From: Actinomycetota bacterium
GTDB taxonomy: Bacteria; Actinomycetota; Humimicrobiia; Humimicrobiales; Humimicrobiaceae
DNA length: 59,869 nucleotides
Direction of reading: 5' to 3'
Assembly: GCA_016870615.1 (NCBI GenBank)
Contig: VGAZ01000003.1
Span: 1-59,869 of the forward strand
In this document: positions 9,124-19,183 of the stretch, in pieces
Layout: the number at the start of each line of letters is the position of its first letter
Numbering within the stretch: the stretch's first letter is position 1
Made by a program: the position numbers and the translations under genes
Notes under the pieces: model-generated
Database searches by the model: none
The model's input: only the letters and a program-made list of their open reading frames with translations
Told to the model about the DNA's origin: nothing

Positions 9124-12100
9124 GGATTTGCCACCCCTGCAAGAAAGGATTCTTTAATTGCTTCCTTTTTTCTTATTCTTTCATTTTTGCTGAATGCGGC
9201 TATGCCAAGCACTTCTTTTGCAATAAGGGAGACATTGTTATCCTTTATGTGAAGCCTTCCCTTTATTATTATAAAACGTTCACTTGAAAGCAGTTTTATG
9301 TATTTTTTATATACCGGCGAAAAAAACACTGCTTCATACATGCCGTCCTCATCTTCCATTGTGCAGAACATCATATTTTGCCCGCTCTTAGTGTTTTCAA
9401 TCCTTTTTGAAATTATTATGCCGGCAGCAGTCACGGGGCCGCTTAAGTTATAAAAAGAACCGCTTTTTGTTATAATGGCGGGACATGCCCCTGAATTTTT
9501 AAGGCCCTGTTTAAAAACCTGCAGGGGGTGGGCGCTTATGTAGAATCCGAGCAGTTGCGCCTCAATTAGAAGCTTTTCTTCAATGCTGAAGTCTTTTTCA
9601 AGCCCCATGGCTTTATCTGTTTTTTTAATGTAACAGGAAAAATCCCTGCAGTCAAATATGGCGCCTGCTGTATTTGCCGGCGGTTTTTTTAATTTTTTAA
9701 TTGAGTAAAACTCATGCAGCAGCTGCTTTGCCGGGGTGCCTGTAAAATTGAACGCCCCGGTTTTTATAAGGTTTTCGATGGCAGCGCATGAAATCCTGCA
9801 ATTAGCGCTTACCCTGGAGTAAAAGTCATCAAAGTTGCGAAATGCCCCGTTTTTATTTCTCTCATTTATTATGCAATTTGTCCCTGCATATCCCAGGTTT
9901 TTTACTGAAATAAGAGGCACCCTTATGGTTTTGCCGCAGCTTTCCACTTTAAATTCAAATCCGCTTTTATTAATATCCGGAAGCTTAAGTGCAATGCCAA
10001 GCCTTCTTGCTTCCTCAAGATACTGCATTTTACTGAAGTAGCCTGAATTGTTGGTAAGTATTGTTGCCAGAAACTCTGCCGGGTAGTGGTATTTTAAAAA
10101 ACATGTTTTGCAGGAAATGTCTGCATAAGCTGCGGCATGCGCCTTAACAAAGCCATAACTTGCAAATTTTGATATCAGCCTGAAGGCATATCCTACTATA
10201 GCTGCGCTGTAGCCTTTTTTCAGGCCGCCCTGCATAAATCTCTGCTGCTGGGAAAGCATTTTCTCGTGTGAAAGGTTCACCATTGCTTTTCTTAGCCCGT
10301 CTGCTTCACTTAGCGAGTAGCCCGCTATTTTAATTGCTGCCTGCATTGCCTGCTCCTGGTAAAGTATTACCCCGAATGTTTCCTTGAGCAGCGGCTCAAG
10401 GTCTTTGTGGATATAGGATATTTTTTCCCTGCCGAATTTTCTTTCAATGAAATTATTAACCATGCCTGACTGCTGGGGGCCCGGGCGGTACAGCGATATA
10501 AGAAGCGTTATGTCATTAAGGCAGGCAGGCTTTATTTTACGCGAAAGCGTTCTTATGCCAAAGCTTTCAAGCTGGAAGACTCCAAGCGTGCTGCCTTTCT
10601 GCATGAGGTCAAAAATATTACTGTCATTGCATGGTATGTCTGCCATATCTATCTTTATTTTCCTCTGTTTTTCAAGAATTGCCGACACATCAGATATTAG
10701 GCTTAAGCTCAGGGAATTAATAAGGTCTATTTTTAAAATTCCAATATCATCAATGCTGTTCATATCATACTGGCTCATGATCTCGCCTGTTTCAGACAGT
10801 GTCAGGGGAATACGGCAGGAGAGGTCACAGTCTGATACTATAAAAGCTGAAGGGTGCATTGACACATGCCTGATATAACCTCCAATATTTTCTGAAAGCG
10901 AAAGTATTTTCCTTAAGGAAGGGTCTTTTATATCTGCAAGACCGGCTGATTTAAGGCTGTTTTGCATCTTTTTGGGTGTATAAAACCTGTTATATCCGGG
11001 AGCTGATTTTATAATATAATCAACATCCTCCTTTGCCATCCCGGTTATTCTTCCTGATTCCCTTATTGCTGCCCTGGGCTTTGTAGTGGCAAAACTTGAC
11101 ACCCTTGCTATGCTGCTATTTCCGTATCTGCGGCACAGGTAATACCAGATTTTCTGCCTGTCTTTTGCTGATATGTCAATGTCTATATCGGGAGGCTCCG
11201 CCCTCTCTTCATTGAGGAATCTTTCAAAATAAAGATTGTTTTCAACAGGGTCAACATTTGATATTTTTAGAAGATATGAAACAAGACTTCCCGCCGAGGA
11301 GCCTTTTCCGCAAATGGGTATACTGTTTTTATGCGCAAACTCTGCTATGTCTGCAACAATGAGAAAATATCCTGCAAATCCTGTCTTATGTATAATATCC
11401 AGCTCTTTTTCAAGCCTTTCTGTAACTTTTTGCGGACAAATGGCCCCGAACCTGGCTTTTATGCCTTCCATGCACAGCTCAGAAAGGTATTTTTCCTGGG
11501 GCTGGCCATAAGGTGTTTTAAATACAGGAAGGACTGTTTTTCCGAGCTCAAAATCAAAACAGCATTTATCGGCAATGATTTGAGTATTCTTTATCGCTGA
11601 AGGCATGTCTTTAAAAAGCGCTGCCATCTCCTGCGGTGATTTAAGATAATTTTCACCACCCTGTATAATATTGAATAACGGATCTGCCTTTGTTCCCATT
11701 GCCTTGATTTTTGCAAGATAGCTGTAAGTGCGGCAGTCTTCCTGAAGCAGGTAATGCACATTATTTGTTGCAGCTGCAGGTATTTTTGTCTTTTGTGAAA
11801 ATGCTGCAAGAGCCTCAGATGCAAGGCCATTATTTTGGTGCAAATTTAACCGGGATTTGCATCTCTGTATTTCGATATAAAAGTCCCGGCCGAATATATT
11901 AAACAGCTTTTTTGCAAAAGACATTGCCTCCTGGATGTTATTTTCTTTAAGCAGCCTGGAAATCTTTCCATTGCTGCAGCCGCTTAAGGCAATAAGCCCG
12001 CAGCAAAACTCTGCAAGCCAGCCGATTTTTACTGCCGGTATGCGCGGCAGCCCTCCTTCATGAAAATACCCGGTTTCTGTATGTGATTTACTTACAAGAC

Positions 12101-12371
12101 GGCACAGGTTTTCATATCCTGTTTTGTTTTTTACAAGAAGCGTAAGATGGGAAAGATCATTGTCAGAAAGGCAAATCTCGCACCCTGTTATCGGCTTTAA
12201 GCCTGCGGCTTTTGCAAGCCTGTAAAACTGCACTGCCCCGCCCATGGCATATTTGTCAGTGAGGGCAAGCGCATCCATCCCAAGCAGGGCTGCTCTTTCG
12301 GCAAGTTCCTCAATTCTTGCAGAAGATTCAAGTATGCTGAAGTGGCTGTGTACATGAAGATGAGTAAACAA
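9108..12371 (-). CDS. dnaE: DNA polymerase III alpha subunit (DnaE; short, DnaE2/ImuC-like size)
   Basis: N-terminal PHP HLHVHSHFSIL; PPDIDIDIS and ILKIDLINS polymerase Asp motifs; C-terminal OB fold; 1087 aa. Confidence 0.9.
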   Translation of the reverse strand: MFTHLHVHSHFSILESSARIEELAERAALLGMDALALTDKYAMGGAVQFYRLAKAAGLKPITGCEICLSDNDLSHLTLLVKNKTGYENLCRLVSKSHTETGYFHEGGLPRIPAVKIGWLAEFCCGLIALSGCSNGKISRLLKENNIQEAMSFAKKLFNIFGRDFYIEIQRCKSRLNLHQNNGLASEALAAFSQKTKIPAAATNNVHYLLQEDCRTYSYLAKIKAMGTKADPLFNIIQGGENYLKSPQEMAALFKDMPSAIKNTQIIADKCCFDFELGKTVLPVFKTPYGQPQEKYLSELCMEGIKARFGAICPQKVTERLEKELDIIHKTGFAGYFLIVADIAEFAHKNSIPICGKGSSAGSLVSYLLKISNVDPVENNLYFERFLNEERAEPPDIDIDISAKDRQKIWYYLCRRYGNSSIARVSSFATTKPRAAIRESGRITGMAKEDVDYIIKSAPGYNRFYTPKKMQNSLKSAGLADIKDPSLRKILSLSENIGGYIRHVSMHPSAFIVSDCDLSCRIPLTLSETGEIMSQYDMNSIDDIGILKIDLINSLSLSLISDVSAILEKQRKIKIDMADIPCNDSNIFDLMQKGSTLGVFQLESFGIRTLSRKIKPACLNDITLLISLYRPGPQQSGMVNNFIERKFGREKISYIHKDLEPLLKETFGVILYQEQAMQAAIKIAGYSLSEADGLRKAMVNLSHEKMLSQQQRFMQGGLKKGYSAAIVGYAFRLISKFASYGFVKAHAAAYADISCKTCFLKYHYPAEFLATILTNNSGYFSKMQYLEEARRLGIALKLPDINKSGFEFKVESCGKTIRVPLISVKNLGYAGTNCIINERNKNGAFRNFDDFYSRVSANCRISCAAIENLIKTGAFNFTGTPAKQLLHEFYSIKKLKKPPANTAGAIFDCRDFSCYIKKTDKAMGLEKDFSIEEKLLIEAQLLGFYISAHPLQVFKQGLKNSGACPAIITKSGSFYNLSGPVTAAGIIISKRIENTKSGQNMMFCTMEDEDGMYEAVFFSPVYKKYIKLLSSERFIIIKGRLHIKDNNVSLIAKEVLGIAAFSKNERIRKKEAIKESFLAGVANPWIQA

Positions 12372-12391
12372 ATAAAATCCCCCCGGACATA

Positions 12392-13054
12392 TTAAATATT
12401 TCTATGGACAGCCACAACCCGACCGATAATTTTAACGCTGTCCCCGGCATCTTTTATGCTTATCTTAATCGGCGGATAATCTGTGTTGGAAGATACAAGC
12501 TCTATACCGTCTTTTGTCTTGTAAAACCTTTTTACCACTGCCTCATCATTTATAAGGGCGACAACGATTTCACCATTTTCTGCAGTATTGCGGGCTTTTA
12601 CCATAATCATATCACCGTCAAGTATATGGTCCCCTGTCATGCTCCTGCCCTTTACCCTGAGTGCAAAATCCGCGCCATAAGCGCCTGTAAAGCTTTCCGG
12701 CACAGGTATGTATTCATCTATATTTTCGTAGGCAAGCACTGGATTTCCTGCCGCTATATTGCCAATAAGGGGAAGGTATGATATGCCGGCATGACCCGCG
12801 TCAGCCGGGGAAGGAAATGAATAGTCCTTCTTTAGCATGCCAAGCGCTTTATCTGTAAGCTTTATTGAACGGGCAAGTGAATTTCTCTTTATATACCCTT
12901 TCTTTTCAAGTGATGTGAAATGATCAGTTGCAGCTTTTGGCGATGAAAAACCCATCATTTCCGCCACATCCCTTGCAGTGGGAGGATAGGAATTAAGCAT
13001 TATAAAATCGTGTATTTTTCCCAATACGGCTTTCTGCCTGTCTGTAATTTTCAT
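12392..13054 (-). CDS. lexA: LexA repressor
   Basis: N-terminal HTH; NIAAGNP Ala-Gly cleavage site; GRSMTGDHILDGD Ser motif; EAVVKRFYK Lys motif. Confidence 0.93.
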   Translation of the reverse strand: MKITDRQKAVLGKIHDFIMLNSYPPTARDVAEMMGFSSPKAATDHFTSLEKKGYIKRNSLARSIKLTDKALGMLKKDYSFPSPADAGHAGISYLPLIGNIAAGNPVLAYENIDEYIPVPESFTGAYGADFALRVKGRSMTGDHILDGDMIMVKARNTAENGEIVVALINDEAVVKRFYKTKDGIELVSSNTDYPPIKISIKDAGDSVKIIGRVVAVHRNI

Positions 13055-13072
13055 GATGATATTATATAATAT

Positions 13073-13092
13073 TACTATACATTTGTATAGTA
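13073..13092. promoter_or_regulatory. Candidate LexA operator upstream of lexA-dnaE-dinB
   Basis: TACTATACATTTGTATAGTA, palindromic except the central TT pair, 19 nt upstream of the lexA start. Confidence 0.6.
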
Positions 13093-13224
13093 TATGACAG
13101 CAAGTTTTTTATAAAAAATTAAATGGAAGGCAGGCAATTAACGGGAGTAAGGAGGATTATGCCAGAAATTGGATTTGCAGGAAAATATACGGCAAACCGC
13201 TGTTTTTTGCAATTATGGCCCGGG

Positions 13225-13908
13225 CTAAATAATTTCAATATTGGTGATGCCCTCAAATCTCTTTATGACTTCCATTATTTTTATGGAAAATCCAGAATCC
13301 CTGCTCTGGAGGTTAAACTGCACGGTGACAGTTCTTTTGCCGTCACCGGAAATGCTTCCGGCAAATGATTTTTCGACAAATACTTTAATATTGAAACTTT
13401 GGAGGAACTGAATGAGCTCTTTCATGCACTTGAAATTATCACTGCTTGTAATTAAAACCGTGTAAGAAAATTTTTTAATAAGCCTGTCTTCAAAATATTT
13501 AACCATTGTCAGTATAAGAAACCCCAGGGCTGTTGTCAGGAATGCAAGATAATACAATTTTGTCCCTATTGCAATACCTGCTGCAGCAACCACCCATATA
13601 CTTGCCGCAGTTGTAACGCCCCGCACAAAAATACCCTGGCGGAAAATCACGCCCGCGCCTATAAAGCCAATACCTGTAACTATTCCTGCCGCTATTCTTG
13701 ACGGATCAAATCCTGAAGAAAAACCCTGGTAAGAGATTATAGTAAAAACTGTTGAGCCAAGACAAACAAGTGCATGTGTGCGCAGTCCTGCGGGCCTGTC
13801 AATCTTTTCCCTGTCATATCCTATAATGCCTCCGCAGATGCAGGCAATAATGCAGGGGATAACATAGCTAAATGCAAAATCTTTAAAATCTATATTGAAA
13901 GCTTCCAT
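13225..13908 (-). CDS. MgtC/SapB-family membrane protein
   Basis: GYDREKIDRPAGLRTHALVCLGS and GIGFIGAGVIFRQG...GVTTAASIWV motifs. Confidence 0.9.
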   Translation of the reverse strand: MEAFNIDFKDFAFSYVIPCIIACICGGIIGYDREKIDRPAGLRTHALVCLGSTVFTIISYQGFSSGFDPSRIAAGIVTGIGFIGAGVIFRQGIFVRGVTTAASIWVVAAAGIAIGTKLYYLAFLTTALGFLILTMVKYFEDRLIKKFSYTVLITSSDNFKCMKELIQFLQSFNIKVFVEKSFAGSISGDGKRTVTVQFNLQSRDSGFSIKIMEVIKRFEGITNIEII

Positions 13909-13968
13909 AATTAAAAAATCATTGTTTTACCTGTTTTTATTTTAAAACACTTAAAAAACATTACAAGC

Positions 13969-15408
13969 TTATTTTGCAGGAATTTTAAATATAAAAGTGT
14001 TTGCATCAGATTCTGAAATAAAATCAAGTCCGGCATCAAGAATTGAGGATATTTTCTGTGATATTGCAAGGCCAAGCCCAAAACCTTTTATATTTTTAAA
14101 ATCATACTTTTTTGACCTGTAAAACATATTAAATATTTTATTTTTTTCCTCTCCGGATATTTTGTATCCTTTATTTGAGACAGAAAAAACAATATTTTTT
14201 TCCTCAGGATAAATACTTATATCAATTTCAGAATTGACAGATGAATATTTTATTGCATTATTTATCAGGTTTGATACAACAGTGCTCACCAGGTACCTGT
14301 CGCTTAAAAGTTTCATGTTCTCAGGCAGCCTGTAGGACCTGTTTATTTTCAGCCTGTTTTCTGAAAGCTCCTTTTCATAAAGATTGAGCAAGTCTTCAAC
14401 AATTGCAGCTATGTCTATTTTTTCTCTTGAGAGTTCAATAAGGCGGTTTTCAATTTTCGAGAGCATAAGCAGGCTTTCAGTTATATTCTCTATATCGCCG
14501 GTCTTGCTTTTTATAATGTCAAGCGCCTGTGCTACCTCCTCATTTGTTGAATAAACCCCTTCGCTTATGCCCTCGGCATAACCGTTTATTGAAGTAATCA
14601 TATTCTTTATTTCATGGGAAAGCATATAGGTAAATTCCTTAAGCGAGTTCTGGCTTCGCTCAATTTTATTTTTCATAAGATTGATATTGCCTGCAAGGAT
14701 GCCAATCTCATCATTGGTGTCTGCCTTTATTTCCTCGCTGTAATCGCCATCTGATATGCGGCTAACAGAACGGTTAAGCTTGAGTACCGGACCGCTTATA
14801 CTTTTTCCAAGGATAATGCCGGTAAGTATCGAGATAAGGCTTGCAATCAGGAATATGAGCGCAAGATTAAGCATATATCTTAGTGGGGGAATCTGTATGA
14901 GTTTCTGCTGCTTTACAAATACCGAAAGAAAATTTTCGTTTCCTATTTTAAACTCATGAATGGACACAAAATAGTTTAAATTATCCAGATTTGTGTATAC
15001 AAGTTTACCTGTATTTTCTTTTGGGGATATATAAAAAAGATCAGTTACTGTGAAAAAGTTGCTTATCTGCCTGCTTGCTTTAATAATTTTTTCGAGATTT
15101 TTTTGGCTTATGTCCATGGAATTTATAAATATTTCCATATTATCGTTTGTAATAATTAGCTTTGCGCCTGTAATGTTTTGGACTTTGTAAAGGTAGTCTG
15201 ACTGCTCAAGATAATCAAAAGCTTCGGGGTGGCCGGAAAAATCTTCCTGTATAAGCTTTGATATCTCCCTGTTCTGCCTGGAAAGCTCTATTAACTGGGT
15301 ATTTCTATTGTTTATTTCAAAAAGCTGGGTAAATGCAAGGGATGCAATAAAAATAATTGCAAAAAGAGTTATTGCTATTGTCGTTGTAATCCTGTCCTGG
15401 ATTTTCAT
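13969..15408 (-). CDS. Sensor histidine kinase (HAMP, HisKA, HATPase)
   Basis: Two TM segments; FTYMLSHEIKNMITSINGYAEG H-box; NNAIKYS N-box; GLGLAISQKI. Confidence 0.92.
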   Translation of the reverse strand: MKIQDRITTTIAITLFAIIFIASLAFTQLFEINNRNTQLIELSRQNREISKLIQEDFSGHPEAFDYLEQSDYLYKVQNITGAKLIITNDNMEIFINSMDISQKNLEKIIKASRQISNFFTVTDLFYISPKENTGKLVYTNLDNLNYFVSIHEFKIGNENFLSVFVKQQKLIQIPPLRYMLNLALIFLIASLISILTGIILGKSISGPVLKLNRSVSRISDGDYSEEIKADTNDEIGILAGNINLMKNKIERSQNSLKEFTYMLSHEIKNMITSINGYAEGISEGVYSTNEEVAQALDIIKSKTGDIENITESLLMLSKIENRLIELSREKIDIAAIVEDLLNLYEKELSENRLKINRSYRLPENMKLLSDRYLVSTVVSNLINNAIKYSSVNSEIDISIYPEEKNIVFSVSNKGYKISGEEKNKIFNMFYRSKKYDFKNIKGFGLGLAISQKISSILDAGLDFISESDANTFIFKIPAK

Positions 15409-15548
15409 ATTAATTTTAATTTATTAATGCAAATTATATATTTTGCATTAATATTTTTTAATCTTGTAATAAGTTTTTTAATTAAGCTTAAAGGCGCAAA
15501 AACAAAACTATGAGCCTGTTTCAACCAGGAAAAGCGAAAGTTATTTAA

Positions 15549-16343
15549 TCAATTCATATTAAACCTGTAACCAACCGACCACACGGTTTCAATAAGGCTT
15601 CCGTTTATGTCCTGGATTTTTTTCCTTAACTCCTTTACATGTACATCAATGGTCCTTGACTGGCCCACAAAATCATAGCCCCATATATCCTCAAGCAGTG
15701 ACTGCCTGCTTATAACAACATTCTTATTTTCAATAAAATAAAGAAGCATATTAAATTCCTTATTGGTAAGCTTAACCTCTGTGCTATTTACAAAAATTTT
15801 CCTTGCTTCAGGATTTATTTCAAGCTTTACACCATGAGCAATTATTTTTTCTTTTGGATTTGTCAGTTTTCCGACAACAACGTTTTTAAGGGTCACGGCC
15901 TGCTTAAAATTTACAGTTAACAGCTTCTGCTGTGCATGCTGCACATTTGCTGTTCTTTTTATATAGGGCTCATTTTTGTAGGCGCGCCTTATTATTGCTT
16001 TTATCCTTGCAACCAGTTCCTGGGGATTAAAAGGTTTTGTGATGTAATCATCTGCCCCTGCATCAAGTCCTTTTATCTTGTCTGAATCCTCACTTTTTGC
16101 AGTGAGCATTATTATGGGAATATTTAAAGACTCCCTGATTTTTGAGCATACTTCAATCCCGCTTAAATCAGGAAGCATCAAATCAAGGACTACAAGGCTG
16201 TACTTATGGCGGTTTTCTTCAAGAGCCGATAATGCAGCTTTTCCGTTTGCAGCTGTATCGACTTTATAATTTTCTTTCTGGAGAAAGTCTTTTATAAGCT
16301 TTCTTATTTCCCTGTCATCATCAACAACAAGTATATTTTCCAT
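15549..16343 (-). CDS. OmpR/PhoB-family response regulator
   Basis: ILVVDDDREIR, VVLDLMLPDLSG, GADDYITKPF; C-terminal wHTH ending TVWSVGYRFN. Confidence 0.93.
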   Translation of the reverse strand: MENILVVDDDREIRKLIKDFLQKENYKVDTAANGKAALSALEENRHKYSLVVLDLMLPDLSGIEVCSKIRESLNIPIIMLTAKSEDSDKIKGLDAGADDYITKPFNPQELVARIKAIIRRAYKNEPYIKRTANVQHAQQKLLTVNFKQAVTLKNVVVGKLTNPKEKIIAHGVKLEINPEARKIFVNSTEVKLTNKEFNMLLYFIENKNVVISRQSLLEDIWGYDFVGQSRTIDVHVKELRKKIQDINGSLIETVWSVGYRFNMN

Positions 16344-16508
16344 AGTATATTAATTTTAACAGCAAATTATCAATAACTGAAACGTTAAAAATTAAGGCCA
16401 TAAAAAGTATAGTCATTTATTATAGAGCGGCTTTTTATTAAGATAAAAATTGTGCGACAGTGTGAAAGATTTATATTAAAATTTGTTAACTATATTGCAG
16501 GGCTGGTT

Positions 16509-17273
16509 TTAAACAGTAATTACTTCAATATCATTTTCCTTAAGTTTTTCAATAAATTCCTTATCTGCATCGCTGTCTGTTATAAAGGTATTTACAGCTT
16601 TTAAGGGCGCAACAAAATTTACTGAAATATGCCCAATTTTTGAGCTGTCGCAAAGTGCTATAACATTTCTGGCGCTTGAAATCATATATTTTTTAGTCTG
16701 GGCCTCAATGGGATCCACTGCTGTAATTCCTTTATAGGCATCAATACCGGTTATACCTATAAAAGCCTTGTCCGTAAAAGTGGTCCTGAAAGTAGAGTCT
16801 GCAACAGGGCCAATCAGGGAGCGGGTCTGGCTGTTTAATATGCCACCGCTAAGTATAATTTTATAATCAGGGTTTGTACTTCCAAGCATTGTTGCTATAT
16901 CGCAACTGTTGGTAATGACAGTGAGATTTTTTTTGCTGGTTATATTTACAGCTGTCTGATAGCCTGTGGTGCCAGCTTCAAGCAAAATAACATCATCCTC
17001 TTCTATAAGCGATGCTGCAGCAAGCGCAATTCTTTTCTTTTCCTCGATGAATTTATCTTTCTGTACATCAAACTTCATCTCATATCCGACTGAGAAGTTA
17101 TTAATAGCGCCTCCGTGAGTTCTTTTAATCAGCCCCTTTTTAGCAAGCCTGTCCAAATCGCGCCGGATAGTTATCTCAGAAAGGTTTAATGTCCTGGCTA
17201 TATCTATTGCTTTGACGCTGCCGGTTTTATTAATGAGATTAAGTATATACTGGCGTCTTTCTTCACCAAGCAT
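16509..17273 (-). CDS. DeoR-family transcriptional regulator
   Basis: EERRQYILNLINKTGSVKAIDIARTLNLSEITIRRDLDRLAKKGLIKRTHGGA. Confidence 0.92.
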   Translation of the reverse strand: MLGEERRQYILNLINKTGSVKAIDIARTLNLSEITIRRDLDRLAKKGLIKRTHGGAINNFSVGYEMKFDVQKDKFIEEKKRIALAAASLIEEDDVILLEAGTTGYQTAVNITSKKNLTVITNSCDIATMLGSTNPDYKIILSGGILNSQTRSLIGPVADSTFRTTFTDKAFIGITGIDAYKGITAVDPIEAQTKKYMISSARNVIALCDSSKIGHISVNFVAPLKAVNTFITDSDADKEFIEKLKENDIEVITV

Positions 17274-17381
17274 TTAAATTGCACCTTTGTGTTTTATTAA
17301 AAAAAATAAATCCTGCCCAGGCCAGATAAATATCAACCTGATTTTTATTTGTGATATACTGCTTTAAAGAAGGACTTATTT

Positions 17382-18635
17382 TTACGGATATATCCCTCTT
17401 AAACTTGTGGCCTCTGCAACACTTGAAACTGCAAGCATTGAAGCTGCTGTTCTCATATCAACTTTGTGCTCATTTGAAAATTTATATGTCTCATAGAATG
17501 CTTTTTCCATAATATCGCGAAGTTTTAAGTTTACCTCTCGTTTTGTCCAGAAATACGAGAGGTTTCCCTGGACCCATTCAAAATATGAGACCGTGACTCC
17601 TCCTGCATTTGCAAGCACATCAGGTATTACAAATATGTTATTTTGCTTAAGTATTTTATCTGCTTCAGGGGTTGTCGGGGCATTTGCGCCCTCTGCAACT
17701 ATTTTTGCTTTAATGGCGCCTGCATTTTTTTCTGTTATCTGGTTTTCAAGGGCAGCAGGCACAAGCATGTCGCATTCAAGGCCAAATATATCCTCCCTGG
17801 GCAGCTCTTCTGCAGAAGAATACCCTGAAATAGTTTTATTCTTTTTAAAAAAATCGTCTATCTCATATGGATTTAAGCCTTTTTTGTCATAAAGACAGCA
17901 GGACACATCACTTATTGCAATTATCTTAAAGCCTAAATCATGCAGTATCTTTGCTGCGTTTCCACCCACATTGCCAAATCCCTGCACTGCAACAGATAAA
18001 TCAGTTGAGTCTATGCCCATTACCTTTAAAGTCGATAGTATTGTATAAACACAGCCCCTGCTTGTTGCATCCTCTCTTCCCTGGCTTCCCCCAAGGCTTA
18101 TTGGTTTTCCTGTTACAACGCCTGGAACACTGTGGCCCTTGTCCATTGAATAAGTATCAAGTATCCATGCCATTACCTGTGCGTTTGTACCCACATCAGG
18201 AGCAGGTATGTCTTTATCCGGCCCTATTGCATCAATTATCTCAAATGTGTATCTTCTTGTTATATGCTCAAGCTCATTTAAAGATAGCTTTGCGGGGTCT
18301 GCAATAACTCCCCCCTTTGCTCCGCCAAAGGGAAGGCCCACAAGGCTGCACTTCCATGTCATAAGCATTGCAAGGGCTTTTATCTCGTCAAGGTTTACAT
18401 CAGGGTGATATCTTATGCCGCCTTTGGCAGGACCCCTGTTTGTATTGTGCTGCACCCTGTATCCTTTAAATATTTCTATATTGCCTGCATCTGTTTTTAT
18501 AGGAACTGATACTTCAAGGGTTTTTCTTGGCTCGCGCAAATATTTCTGCATGCCGGGCTTTATATTTAGAAGGTCCATTGTAGCGTCAAGGCGCGAAAGA
18601 GTCATTTCCCATACATTATTTTTATCTGAAGACAA
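17382..18635 (-). CDS. gdhA: Glu/Leu/Phe/Val dehydrogenase (glutamate dehydrogenase)
   Basis: RGPAKGGIRYHPDVNLDEIKALAMLMTWKCSLVGLPFGGAKGGV; GFGNVGG. Confidence 0.92.
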   Translation of the reverse strand: MSSDKNNVWEMTLSRLDATMDLLNIKPGMQKYLREPRKTLEVSVPIKTDAGNIEIFKGYRVQHNTNRGPAKGGIRYHPDVNLDEIKALAMLMTWKCSLVGLPFGGAKGGVIADPAKLSLNELEHITRRYTFEIIDAIGPDKDIPAPDVGTNAQVMAWILDTYSMDKGHSVPGVVTGKPISLGGSQGREDATSRGCVYTILSTLKVMGIDSTDLSVAVQGFGNVGGNAAKILHDLGFKIIAISDVSCCLYDKKGLNPYEIDDFFKKNKTISGYSSAEELPREDIFGLECDMLVPAALENQITEKNAGAIKAKIVAEGANAPTTPEADKILKQNNIFVIPDVLANAGGVTVSYFEWVQGNLSYFWTKREVNLKLRDIMEKAFYETYKFSNEHKVDMRTAASMLAVSSVAEATSLRGIYP

Positions 18636-18650
18636 TTTTTTCTCCTTCCT

Positions 18651-18992
18651 TTATGTAATTGCAGATATGCCGCTTTCTTTTGTTCTTATGCGTATTGCAT
18701 CTTCTACAGGCAAAATAAATATTTTTCCTGAACCAAATTCTCCAGTGGCAGCAAGCTTTACTATGGTTTTTGTGACATTGTCCAGTATTTCTTCATCAAC
18801 AACTATTTCAAGCTTTACTTTCGGAAGAAATTTTACATCCTTATTTGGCTTTTCGCCCTGTGCATATCCACGCTGGCGGCCAAAACCTGAAACTTCGGTC
18901 ATCGTTATTCCTTCAACGCCTGCATCTATTAATGCGTCTTTTAAGCCGTCAAGTTTTAAAGGCTGGATGAAACATTCTATTTTTTTAAGCAA
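18651..18992 (-). CDS. P-II family nitrogen regulatory protein, variant T-loop
   Basis: KKIECFIQPLKLDGLKDALIDAGVEGITMTEVSGFGRQRG; FLPKVKLEIVV; SGKIFILPVEDAIRIRT. Confidence 0.9.
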   Translation of the reverse strand: MLKKIECFIQPLKLDGLKDALIDAGVEGITMTEVSGFGRQRGYAQGEKPNKDVKFLPKVKLEIVVDEEILDNVTKTIVKLAATGEFGSGKIFILPVEDAIRIRTKESGISAIT

Positions 18993-19183
18993 TTCTCTAG
19001 CCTCCTTCTAAAGTTTTATTAATTATTTAAAAGGTAAAAAGAAATTAACTTATCAAACCCGGAATATTATACCAAACCAAAAATATTATACAAAGAAAGC
19101 TGCGCTAAACTATTCACCCGATAAATTATAGTTTAACCTGTAAAAATTTCTTTATAAATTATATATTTAAAAATATTGCACTG

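Noticed and set aside
17593-19011. Antisense ORFs over gdh and PII (17593..17892, 17951..18307, 18208..18408, 18415..19011)
   Set aside because: Mirror ORFs of conserved coding sequence; low-complexity composition without family signatures.
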